From Flavobacterium palustre (GTDB lineage: Bacteria > Bacteroidota > Bacteroidia > Flavobacteriales > Flavobacteriaceae), in the NCBI RefSeq assembly GCF_014639535.1, contig NZ_BMGA01000001.1, positions 930,001-994,000 on the forward strand: a stretch of DNA of 64,000 nt, read 5' to 3'. The notes beneath the pieces were generated by a model. It saw nothing but the letters and a program-made list of their open reading frames with translations. It searched no databases and had not been told where the DNA came from. The position numbers were made by a program, and so were the translations under genes. Below are positions 35,699 to 44,022 of this stretch, in pieces. Each line of letters begins with the position of its first letter. The stretch's first letter is position 1.

Positions 35699-38167
35699 AT
35701 GAATTTAGTTAAACAACTTGTTTTTTGTGCAGGAACAATGATAACGTTTACATCGATTTTGAGCGCGCAAAATCAGAATGTAAATTCGGCTACAAAATCA
35801 TTAAAAGTAGATTTTGACTTAGCATCACGCAGGACTTTAGAAGTAAATGATCCTAATTATATTTCCTGGCCAATAAGCGAAGGAACTCATTTTGAAAAAG
35901 CTTTTGGAGATATAAAAGTAGCGGTGAACGGAGCGATTAATTCTAGTTGGTACAAAACAGGAATGCAGGCGCCATTTTATGCTCGTTTAACAAGTGATGG
36001 TATAGTTGCTGACAAAAATCTTGAAATGCTTATTAGCGGATTGTCAAAAGGACAACACAGTTTGTTGGTTTTTAGCAATACTTTTGATAGCCCTGAGCTG
36101 GCTAATTATGCTCCTGTAAAAGTGTATGTAAACGGTGTGCTTTCACAAACAATTCAGCCTACAAACAGAGTGACAGCAAGTATTCAGGCAGCTACTGCTT
36201 ATGTTAATTTTACTGCCGAAGCCGGAAAAGAGGTAGTTATTCGATTTGAAGCTGATACAAAAGCTGCAGGGAAAATACAGAAAGTAGTCATTAATGGTTT
36301 CGAATTGGATTTGCCAAACTTAAAAAAGCAGGCTAATACACCAAGTCCGGCTAATAATGACCAACACGTGATTTTAGATGATAATTTCAAATTAACATGG
36401 AATTCACCTGAAGGAACTGTTTCTCGTGATTTTTATTTTGGAGAAAATGAACAGAAAGTTGCCGAAGCCAATCATAATTCACCGGAATTCAAAGGCAATT
36501 TAACAAAGAATGAAGCAATTGTTGATAAGGCTTCATTAAGTAATTTGAAAAATTATTACTGGAGAGTTGATGAAATTGACGGTGCTAAAGAAGTGACTAA
36601 GGGAAAAGTATGGTTTTTTAAACCGGCACAAATTGCTTTCCCGGGTGCCGAAGGTTATGGCCGTTTTGCCATTGGCGGAAGAGGTGGAAAAGTAATTGCA
36701 GTAACTAATTTGAATGACAGCGGACCCGGAAGTTTGCGTGATGCCGTAGATCAGCAAGTAGGACCTAAGACTATTGTTTTTAATGTTTCCGGAAATATCC
36801 AGTTGAAATCCCGTTTGGTGGTGAGTCAGCCTAACGTAACTATTGCAGGGCAAACGGCTCCCGGAAAAGGAATCATGATTAGCCGAGCGCCTATTGGCTT
36901 GACCGGAAATGATGGTATTATCCGATTTTTAAGAGTGCGAATCGGAGCAGGAACTACGTATGACGGAATGGGATTAACAGGTGCTAATCATAGTATTATT
37001 GACCACTGTTCTATTAGCTGGACTATTGATGAATCATTCAGTTCAAGAGGAGCACATAATATTAGTTTACAACGTACTTTAATTGCTGAAGCCTTGAATG
37101 TGGCAGGTCATGATAAATATGCAGCCGGAAAAATGCACGGTTATGCAGCAACTATTGGTGGTGATGTAGGTAGTTTTCATCATAATTTATTAGCGCATAA
37201 TTACGGTCGTAACTGGAGTATCGGTGGCGGATTAAATGGTGATGGTTATTATGGAGGAAAAATTGATATCCGTAATAATGTGGTGTACAATTGGGGTGGA
37301 CGTGCTACCGATGGAGGAGCTAATCAGGTAAACTTTGTCAATAATTATTATAAACCGGGAATTGCCACTAAAATATTTGTGGCTTTAAATGCCCAAATAG
37401 AAGGTGTAGGGAAAGGAAAACAACAATATTATTTTGATGGAAATGTAATGCCTGGCTATTTTGATGTTAAAAATCAGGAAAAAGGAAGAAAGTTTACCGT
37501 GTCTAATAAAGCAATAGTTGATTATGATGTGTTTTTACCAAAACCGTTCTTCGAATCACATGTAAACACACAATCTGCAGAAGCAGCTTATAAAAATGTA
37601 TTGTCTGATGTAGGAGCTAATCAGCCGGTATTTGATATCCATGATCAAAGAATTATCAAAGAAACTTTAAAAGGAGCTTATACATATAAAGGAAGTAAAA
37701 GCGGTTTAGGTGGAATGATTGATCATCAGGATGATGCCGGAAGCTGGGAAAACTATCCAAATGAAACCCGTGATGCTAATTGGGATACCGATCAGGACGG
37801 ATTGCCAAACTGGTGGGAAGAGTCAAAAGGTTTGGATCCAAATTCGGCTCAGGTAGATTTCGCTGATGCAAATGCGGGAACCGGAAATGGTTACACCCAA
37901 TTAGAAGATTATTTAAACTGGATGGCACAGCCACATTATTTTGTGAATGCGGGAGAAAAATTGACTTTCTCTGTTGCGGATTATTTTAAAGGATATGAGA
38001 AAAAACCAATATATTCTTTTTCAGAAGTAAACAATGGAAAAGCTGTTTTAAAAGGAAAAGAATTGGAGTTTACAGCAAACCAAAAAGGATTTGCTTCATT
38101 GGTAATTTCAGTTAAAGATGTTGATGGAGATACAATGAACCGTACAGTTAATTTTTTTGTAAAATAA
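35699..38167 (+). CDS. Multidomain pectate lyase-like protein, exported
   Basis: This 822-residue protein has a signal peptide ending near residue 23 (SILSAQNQ). Residues about 35-205 form a carbohydrate-binding-like beta domain and about 210-305 an Fn3-like domain (NYYWRVDEIDG). From residue 313 comes a PL1-type beta-helix (AFPGAEGYGRFAIGGRGGK, TIAGQTAPGKG, IIDHCSISWTIDESFSS, YNWGGRATDGG). At about 696-730 a calcium-loop motif follows (DTDQDGLPNWWEESKGLDP), then a cadherin-like C-terminal strand domain. It should cut polygalacturonan by beta-elimination. A LacI-operator-like sequence overlaps codons 14-18. It differs from the two lyases at 46142 and 48879 by its added N-terminal domains. Confidence 0.8.
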   Translation: MNLVKQLVFCAGTMITFTSILSAQNQNVNSATKSLKVDFDLASRRTLEVNDPNYISWPISEGTHFEKAFGDIKVAVNGAINSSWYKTGMQAPFYARLTSDGIVADKNLEMLISGLSKGQHSLLVFSNTFDSPELANYAPVKVYVNGVLSQTIQPTNRVTASIQAATAYVNFTAEAGKEVVIRFEADTKAAGKIQKVVINGFELDLPNLKKQANTPSPANNDQHVILDDNFKLTWNSPEGTVSRDFYFGENEQKVAEANHNSPEFKGNLTKNEAIVDKASLSNLKNYYWRVDEIDGAKEVTKGKVWFFKPAQIAFPGAEGYGRFAIGGRGGKVIAVTNLNDSGPGSLRDAVDQQVGPKTIVFNVSGNIQLKSRLVVSQPNVTIAGQTAPGKGIMISRAPIGLTGNDGIIRFLRVRIGAGTTYDGMGLTGANHSIIDHCSISWTIDESFSSRGAHNISLQRTLIAEALNVAGHDKYAAGKMHGYAATIGGDVGSFHHNLLAHNYGRNWSIGGGLNGDGYYGGKIDIRNNVVYNWGGRATDGGANQVNFVNNYYKPGIATKIFVALNAQIEGVGKGKQQYYFDGNVMPGYFDVKNQEKGRKFTVSNKAIVDYDVFLPKPFFESHVNTQSAEAAYKNVLSDVGANQPVFDIHDQRIIKETLKGAYTYKGSKSGLGGMIDHQDDAGSWENYPNETRDANWDTDQDGLPNWWEESKGLDPNSAQVDFADANAGTGNGYTQLEDYLNWMAQPHYFVNAGEKLTFSVADYFKGYEKKPIYSFSEVNNGKAVLKGKELEFTANQKGFASLVISVKDVDGDTMNRTVNFFVK
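35739..35752. promoter_or_regulatory. LacI-type operator-like sequence inside a lyase start region
   Basis: TGATAACGTTTACA is identical to the site at 14084 and differs by two bases from the susC operators. It lies within codons 14-18 of the lyase, so it could be a roadblock site or a chance match. Confidence 0.35.
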
Positions 38168-38189
38168 AGAAAAACATTTATTAAGATAA

Positions 38190-38260
38190 AAATCTGCTAG
38201 AATCTGTTTTAATCTGCGTGCCATATTATTTCACGCAGATTTAGCAGATTTATACAGATA
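38190..38260. repeat. AATCTGC/GCAGATT palindromic repeat
   Basis: Arms AATCTGCTAGAATCTG, TAATCTGCGTG and CACGCAGATTTAGCAGATT pair around CCATATTATTT. The repeat is related to the CACAGATTAA family by its CAGATTA units. It fills the gap between the lyase and GH127. Confidence 0.7.
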
Positions 38261-38277
38261 AAATAAAAACATAAAAA

Positions 38278-40296
38278 ATGAATAGATATATTATCCTATC
38301 GTCAATTTTATTTATTACTGGTTCAATCGCGTTTGCCCAAAACAAAGGTTTGGTAGATAATTCGGCGAGTCCTTATTCTAAATTGAGAAGTGTAGGTTTG
38401 CAGGATGTAAACTGGACTAATGGATTTTGGAAAGAACAATTGAACGTCGAGAACAAGGAAACCCTGCCTTTTATGTGGGACTTGTATCATAATGATGAAG
38501 TTTCACATGCTTACGCCAATTTTGAAATAGCTGCCGGAGACAGAAAAGGAACTTTCAAAGGGCCTTCTTTTCATGATGGAGATTTTTATAAGATTTTTGA
38601 AGGCTTAGCGGCGACTTATGCCGTAACCAAAGACAAAAAATTGGATAAGCAAATGGATGAAGCCATTGCTATGTTTGCAAAAGTGCAACGCAAGGACGGC
38701 TATTTACATACTCCGGTTTTAATTGACCAGCGTTGGGGAACTTTAGGACCTGAAGAAGTGAAAAAACAATTGGGTTTTGAAAAATACAACATGGGACATT
38801 TAATGACTGCGGCCTGTGTGCACTATCGTGCTACCGGTAAAACCAATTTTTTGAATGTCGCCAAAGGAGTAGCTGACTTTTTATATGATTTCTATAAAAA
38901 AGCTTCGCCTGAATTAGCCCGAAATGCGATTTGTCCTTCACATTACATGGGAATTGTCGAAATGTATCGTACTACAAAGAATCCAAAATACCTGGAGCTG
39001 GCTAAAAATTTAATTGATATTAAAGGAACTACAGCAGATGGAACCGATGATAATCAGGATCGAATTCCGTTCAGACAACAAACCACTGCCATGGGACATG
39101 CGGTAAGAGCGAATTACTTGTATGCCGGAGTTGCCGATTTGTATGCCGAAACAGGAGAAAAAAAACTATTGGATAATTTAGAGTCAATCTGGGATGATGT
39201 AGCTTATCGTAAAATGTATATTACAGGTGCTTGTGGTGCTTTGTATGATGGCGTTTCTCCTGACGGAACTTCTTATGATCCAAGCGTAGTGCAAAAAATT
39301 CACCAGGCTTATGGGCGTCCGTATCAGTTACCTAATGCTACAGCCCATACCGAAACCTGTGCTAATATTGGTAATGTATTGTGGAACTGGAGAATGTTTC
39401 AAATCACAGCTGATGCAAAATATACTGATGTTTTAGAATTGGCTTTATATAATAGCGTTTTGTCCGGAATTAATTTGGAGGGAAATAAGTTTTGTTATAA
39501 CAATCCGCTAAACGTTTCAGTCGATTTGCCTTTCGAACAAAGATGGAGTAACGAACGGGAAGGCTACATTGCTTTGTCCAATTGTTGTGCTCCTAATGTA
39601 ACCCGAACTATTCCTGAAGTGAGTAATTATGCCTATAGTTTGTCTAAAGAAGGTTTGTATGTGAATCTTTACGGAAGTAATAATTTGAATACAACGACTA
39701 AAGATGGTGCTGCTATTCAATTACACCAGCAAACCAATTATCCTTGGGATGGGGCGATTACAATTACGATTGATAAAGCTCCAAAAGAGGATTATGCTTT
39801 ATTTTTAAGAATTCCGGGATGGAGCAATGGAGCTACAATTTTAGTTAATAATCAAAAGGTGGAAAGTAATGTTATTTCCGGATCTTATGTAAGCCTTAAT
39901 CGTAAATGGAAGAAGGGAGATGTTATTGCCTTGAATATTCCGATGCCGGTGCAATTGATTGAAGCTAATCCTTTAGTAGAAGAAACTAAAAATCAGCTAG
40001 CCGTTAAGCGCGGACCATTGGTGTATTGTTTAGAGTCAGACGGGATTTCTAAGGAGGCTTCAATTAATAATATCGTGCTGAATACCAATTCTGATTTTAA
40101 AATTGAGCCCATCCAAAAGAGCAATAGAAGTCTGATTGCGATAACAACTGAAGGTTTTTTAGACAATAATTCATGGAATAAGAAACTGTATCAGCCTTTA
40201 AATCAGAGTAAAGAGAAAATTTTCTTACGATTAGTTCCGTATTTTTCCTGGGGGAATGGAACAGCCAAAGAAATGAGCGTATGGTTTTCACATTAA
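38278..40296 (+). CDS. Beta-L-arabinofuranosidase family protein (GH127/DUF1680)
   Basis: This 672-residue protein has a signal peptide ending near residue 20 (IAFAQNK). The (alpha/alpha)6 barrel carries the GH127 metal and nucleophile set: Glu359 and Cys361 in AHTETCANIGN, and Cys436 and Cys437 in LSNCCAPNV. These match the Glu-x-Cys and Cys-Cys cluster of characterised enzymes, in which one Cys is the nucleophile and Zn is bound. The rest is beta-sandwich (PWDGAITITIDKAPKEDYALFLRIPGW). The enzyme would release beta-L-arabinofuranose, a side-chain sugar of complex pectin; related DUF1680 families act on other pentoses. It is the last gene before the susC promoter region. Confidence 0.87.
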   Translation: MNRYIILSSILFITGSIAFAQNKGLVDNSASPYSKLRSVGLQDVNWTNGFWKEQLNVENKETLPFMWDLYHNDEVSHAYANFEIAAGDRKGTFKGPSFHDGDFYKIFEGLAATYAVTKDKKLDKQMDEAIAMFAKVQRKDGYLHTPVLIDQRWGTLGPEEVKKQLGFEKYNMGHLMTAACVHYRATGKTNFLNVAKGVADFLYDFYKKASPELARNAICPSHYMGIVEMYRTTKNPKYLELAKNLIDIKGTTADGTDDNQDRIPFRQQTTAMGHAVRANYLYAGVADLYAETGEKKLLDNLESIWDDVAYRKMYITGACGALYDGVSPDGTSYDPSVVQKIHQAYGRPYQLPNATAHTETCANIGNVLWNWRMFQITADAKYTDVLELALYNSVLSGINLEGNKFCYNNPLNVSVDLPFEQRWSNEREGYIALSNCCAPNVTRTIPEVSNYAYSLSKEGLYVNLYGSNNLNTTTKDGAAIQLHQQTNYPWDGAITITIDKAPKEDYALFLRIPGWSNGATILVNNQKVESNVISGSYVSLNRKWKKGDVIALNIPMPVQLIEANPLVEETKNQLAVKRGPLVYCLESDGISKEASINNIVLNTNSDFKIEPIQKSNRSLIAITTEGFLDNNSWNKKLYQPLNQSKEKIFLRLVPYFSWGNGTAKEMSVWFSH

Positions 40297-40416
40297 AAGA
40301 CTTGTTAAAAAGGGCGAAATATTGTGATAATGAAATTTTAACATAAAAAAAACACGAAAACTTAAAATAAACTTAAAAAAAAATAGATAAAAAGGAGTGG
40401 TGTAATAAAATTTTAT

Positions 40417-40424
40417 TACTTTTG
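40417..40424 (+). promoter_or_regulatory. -7 box (TACTTTTG) of the susCD promoter
   Basis: TACTTTTG fits TAnnTTTG. The predicted transcription start falls at about 40431, inside operator 1. No TTTG -33 element is found at the expected distance, so an activator may be needed. Confidence 0.5.
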
Positions 40425-40429
40425 ATAAA

Positions 40430-40443
40430 TGTAAACGTTTACA
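40430..40443. promoter_or_regulatory. LacI-type operator 1 upstream of susC
   Basis: TGTAAACGTTTACA is a perfect 14-bp palindrome, extended to 16 bp by flanking A and T. The central CG and symmetric arms are the classic form bound by LacI/PurR-family repressors. It overlaps the predicted transcription start. No LacI-family gene is in the window. Confidence 0.7.
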
Positions 40444-40496
40444 TTCTATTTACTTAGCTTGTAGTAATGATTAAATGTTAAGTGGTTTTTAAAAAA

Positions 40497-40510
40497 TGTA
40501 AACGTTTACA
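40497..40510. promoter_or_regulatory. LacI-type operator 2 upstream of susC
   Basis: This is a second perfect TGTAAACGTTTACA, 67 bp after operator 1 and 140 bp before the susC ATG. Two operators at this spacing would allow looping or cooperative repression. Confidence 0.7.
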
Positions 40511-40649
40511 AATTTGTTTTACTCTTAAAATAGTAAACCTTTTAAAAAATAAACAGCATGCAAAATTTTACTTTCGATTTCTCAGTAACAAACAGAAATA
40601 ATAAACCAAACTTAAATAATTAATTTTTTAACCAAAAAGAAACACACTT

Positions 40650-43600
40650 ATGAAACAAGCATTTAAAATGGTGTTTAGTGTATTACTGTTCAGTATTATG
40701 TGTCTGAATGGTTTTGCTCAAAATGCAGCCGAAAGGACTGCAATCACTGGAAAGGTGGTGGATAAAGATGGGCTGGGAGTTATAGGCCTTAATGTTGTCG
40801 AAAAAGGAACAAAACACGCTGTTTTGACTGATATTGATGGTAACTATAAAATTCAAGTTCCTAAAGGAGCGATATTGCAGTTCACTTTTGTTGGTATGAA
40901 AACCCAGGAAAGAACTGTTGGTACAGCTACAACAATTAATATAACTATGTTAGATGATACTTCGACTTTGAATGAGGTAGTTGTAGTAGGTTATGGTACT
41001 CAGAAGAAAGCAAATTTAACAGGTGCTATTGCAACAATTAATCCGGAAACAGTTCAGGATTTACCAGTGTCTAATTTGTCAGAATCATTGAGAGGTTTGA
41101 TTCCTGGACTGTCAGTTAGTAGTGCTAATGGATCGAGTCGTCCGGGTGGAGCCGCAGATATTCAAATTCGTCAAAGTTACGGGTTTTCTAAAGATGGGCA
41201 TTCAAATGTTCCATTAATTGTAATCGATGATATGGTTCAGATTGATCCGGAGACAGGAAAACCAACACAAGAAACTTTTAATAGATTAGATCCATCAGAA
41301 ATTGAAAGTATTACTATTTTAAAAGACGGTTCTGCTGCAATTTATGGTTCTAGAGCTTCACAAGGAGCAATAATTGTGAAAACTAAAAGAGGTAAGGAAG
41401 GAAAGGCTAAATTTACTTATTATTCTCAATTTGCAGTTAACGATGCTATTAGTCATGTAAAAACGATGAGTGCTTATGAGCATGGAATTTGGAAAAATAG
41501 ATTTTTAAATTCTAATTTGAATCCAACTCCGGCTAATTATTTTTCTGCTGATGAGTTAGAACAAATGAAGGGTTTAGATTATGATTGGTTGAAAGAAGCA
41601 TGGAGACCGGCTACACAACAAAGACATGTGTTGAATGTGAGTGGTGGAACAGATAAGGCTACTTATTTTGCAGGATTAACTTATTTTACTCAGGGAGCTA
41701 ACTTAGGAGAACAGGATTATAATAAATGGAATTTCCGTACAGGAACTAATGTAAAAGTAAGTAACAGTTTGGATTTTTCAGCTTCTATTGCTGTTAGTAC
41801 ATTAGATTTGCAAAAATCATTTTCAAAAGCTTCGGCAAACTTGAATGATAGTAGTTTTGGATCACTAGGAGGAGGTGAACAAGCAGATTACATGTATTTA
41901 TTGCATATGCCTAAATATGTGCCTTGGCAAACAACTTATAATGGAAGAGAGTATTGGATGTCTCCATTCCCTCGTACAGATCGTAACTTAGGTAGTGCTA
42001 ATGCAAATACAACTATTGCAGGGTGGAATTACTTTGCTGCACAGGAAGCTGGTAAACAAATCGATCAGGAATTCTCATACAATGTGAATTTGAATTTGAC
42101 TTATAAAGTGCCTTTTGTTAAAGGGATGTCGGTTAAAGGAAGTTATGCCAGAAGTCAATCTAGTGCCAATACTGAACAAGTTCAGTTACCTTATGACTTG
42201 CTTAGAATTACAAATCATCATTTAGAGGGTAATCATCTTTTGAATCCTAATTCTACTTATGCGAATAGCGGTAATCCTGAGACTAACATTCGTGGATCAA
42301 GAGTGTATTATAATACTGATTTGACTAATTTAGAGCAAGCTAATATTTTTGCTAATTATTCAAGAACTTTTGGAGATCACTCTGTAGACGCTATGGTGGG
42401 TATGGAGCGTTCGGAGTCAGATTTTAAAACAGTACGTTTAGCTTATGAAGGAACTGGTAAAGATTATTTAGGTTCCAGTACTTCTGCAGGGCCTCTGAGT
42501 TCAAATTCACTTTCCGACAAGGGAGAGGCTGGAACACTATCTTATTTAGGGCGTTTGAACTATAGTTATAAAGATAAGTATTTGTTATCATTGATTTTTA
42601 GAAGTGATGCTTCTACAAAATTTGCTCCAGAAAATTATTGGGGCTTTTTCCCAGGTGCACAAGTGGGTTGGGTTGTCTCAAAAGAAAATTGGTTTGCAGA
42701 TAATGTATCATGGATAGATAATTTGAAATTACGTTACTCTATTGGTAAAACAGGAAATGATAATTTACAGATGTGGCGTTGGTTACAATTATGGGAGCCA
42801 ATTGTTGATAAAGGAGCTCAGTTTGGATCAGCCGGAGGTACTTTGGGAACAGGTATAACGCCTAGAGTCACTCCTAATAGAGATGTAAGATGGGACTCTA
42901 CGATAAAACATAACTACGGTATTGATTTAGCTCTATTAGATAATAGGTTGCAAATTACTGCAGATTATTATTTTGATAAGAAAACAGATATGCTGGTTAC
43001 TTTAGCCAGTCAGGCCGGTACTCCTATTTCTGTAGGAGGTGCAACAGCTGAGTCAAATTATGCAGCACTGAATACGTGGGGAAGTGAGTTCAGTGTAAAT
43101 TGGAGAGACAATATAAAAGATGATTTCAGTTATAATGTAGGAGTGAACTTTGGTTTTTCTAATAATGAAATTAAAAAGTATCCTGAGGCAGCTTTGACTG
43201 ATCCTTCGACTAATCCTAGGGTTGCAGGTAACTCATTAATAACTCCAGTTTGGGGATTCAAAACGTGGAAAGAAACTTCAACTGGAGACGGTATTTTGCG
43301 TACAGATGAAGATGTTGCTAACTATTGGCAATATCTAACAGAGCGTGCTACGGCAGTTGGGGGAACTCCAAATTATATGAATATTACAAGTGTAACCAAT
43401 ATGAGAAAAGGGATGCTTGCATATGAAGATGTTGGAGGTGCTTTTGATGCAGCTACCGGTCAAAGACGTCCAGCTGATGGAAAAATTACTAGAAATGATG
43501 ACTATCAAAAGTTAGTCAATCAAAACAGGACTTATGGGTTTACAACAAACTTAGGAATGAAATACAAAAGTTTTTATATGAGAACCCAAATTGCAACTTC

Positions 43601-44003
43601 TTGGGGTGGTTACAATAGTTTAGATATGGTAAAACAAGGAACTTCTTCTGCCCACAATGATTGGGCGCATGAAAGTTTTTGGACTGATATGTATGATGCT
43701 ACTGATAATCCTGACGGTAAATACCCTAATATGGGGCAACAAGATTATATTTTTGCACCATCCGATTTCTGGCAGTTGAATACATTCAGATGTGTGGTGA
43801 GAAATTTAACAGTAGGTTTCGCTATTCCAAAAGAGGCGCTTAAATCTATAAAAATTGATGGACTTAATTTTGGTATTACAGGTCAGAATCTATGGGATTT
43901 ATATAATCCATATCCTGATAAATACCGTAATATGTACGATGATTCATCTACAAAATATCCTACACTAAGAACTTGGTCATTGAGTATGAATGTTTCATTC
44001 TAA
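40650..44003 (+). CDS. SusC/RagA-type TonB-dependent outer membrane transporter
   Basis: This 1117-residue protein has a signal peptide ending near residue 24 (LNGFAQNA). A carboxypeptidase-D-like N-terminal extension spans about 32-110 (ITGKVVDKDGLGVIGLNVVEKGT). The TonB box/plug start is LNEVVVVGYGTQKKANLTGAI, and the plug runs to about 235 (SITILKDGSAAIYGSRASQG). The 22-strand barrel ends in a terminal Phe (SLSMNVSF). It imports oligosaccharides with its SusD partner, which begins 19 bp after its stop. This is the only SusC/SusD pair in the window. Confidence 0.94.
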   Translation: MKQAFKMVFSVLLFSIMCLNGFAQNAAERTAITGKVVDKDGLGVIGLNVVEKGTKHAVLTDIDGNYKIQVPKGAILQFTFVGMKTQERTVGTATTINITMLDDTSTLNEVVVVGYGTQKKANLTGAIATINPETVQDLPVSNLSESLRGLIPGLSVSSANGSSRPGGAADIQIRQSYGFSKDGHSNVPLIVIDDMVQIDPETGKPTQETFNRLDPSEIESITILKDGSAAIYGSRASQGAIIVKTKRGKEGKAKFTYYSQFAVNDAISHVKTMSAYEHGIWKNRFLNSNLNPTPANYFSADELEQMKGLDYDWLKEAWRPATQQRHVLNVSGGTDKATYFAGLTYFTQGANLGEQDYNKWNFRTGTNVKVSNSLDFSASIAVSTLDLQKSFSKASANLNDSSFGSLGGGEQADYMYLLHMPKYVPWQTTYNGREYWMSPFPRTDRNLGSANANTTIAGWNYFAAQEAGKQIDQEFSYNVNLNLTYKVPFVKGMSVKGSYARSQSSANTEQVQLPYDLLRITNHHLEGNHLLNPNSTYANSGNPETNIRGSRVYYNTDLTNLEQANIFANYSRTFGDHSVDAMVGMERSESDFKTVRLAYEGTGKDYLGSSTSAGPLSSNSLSDKGEAGTLSYLGRLNYSYKDKYLLSLIFRSDASTKFAPENYWGFFPGAQVGWVVSKENWFADNVSWIDNLKLRYSIGKTGNDNLQMWRWLQLWEPIVDKGAQFGSAGGTLGTGITPRVTPNRDVRWDSTIKHNYGIDLALLDNRLQITADYYFDKKTDMLVTLASQAGTPISVGGATAESNYAALNTWGSEFSVNWRDNIKDDFSYNVGVNFGFSNNEIKKYPEAALTDPSTNPRVAGNSLITPVWGFKTWKETSTGDGILRTDEDVANYWQYLTERATAVGGTPNYMNITSVTNMRKGMLAYEDVGGAFDAATGQRRPADGKITRNDDYQKLVNQNRTYGFTTNLGMKYKSFYMRTQIATSWGGYNSLDMVKQGTSSAHNDWAHESFWTDMYDATDNPDGKYPNMGQQDYIFAPSDFWQLNTFRCVVRNLTVGFAIPKEALKSIKIDGLNFGITGQNLWDLYNPYPDKYRNMYDDSSTKYPTLRTWSLSMNVSF

Positions 44004-44022
44004 TTTTAATTTAATTGCAATT

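Larger units (their letters stand above)
40297..40649. promoter_or_regulatory. susC promoter and leader region
   Basis: This 353-bp non-coding region holds a -7 box at 40417 and two perfect LacI-type operators at 40430 and 40497, listed separately. The transcribed leader after them, about 40500-40649, is A/T-rich and shows no clear structured RNA. There is no open frame of note. Confidence 0.6.

Noticed and set aside
40510-40649. Possible riboswitch or structured leader before susC
   Set aside because: The leader is A/T-rich with no conserved-looking stems or known motif.
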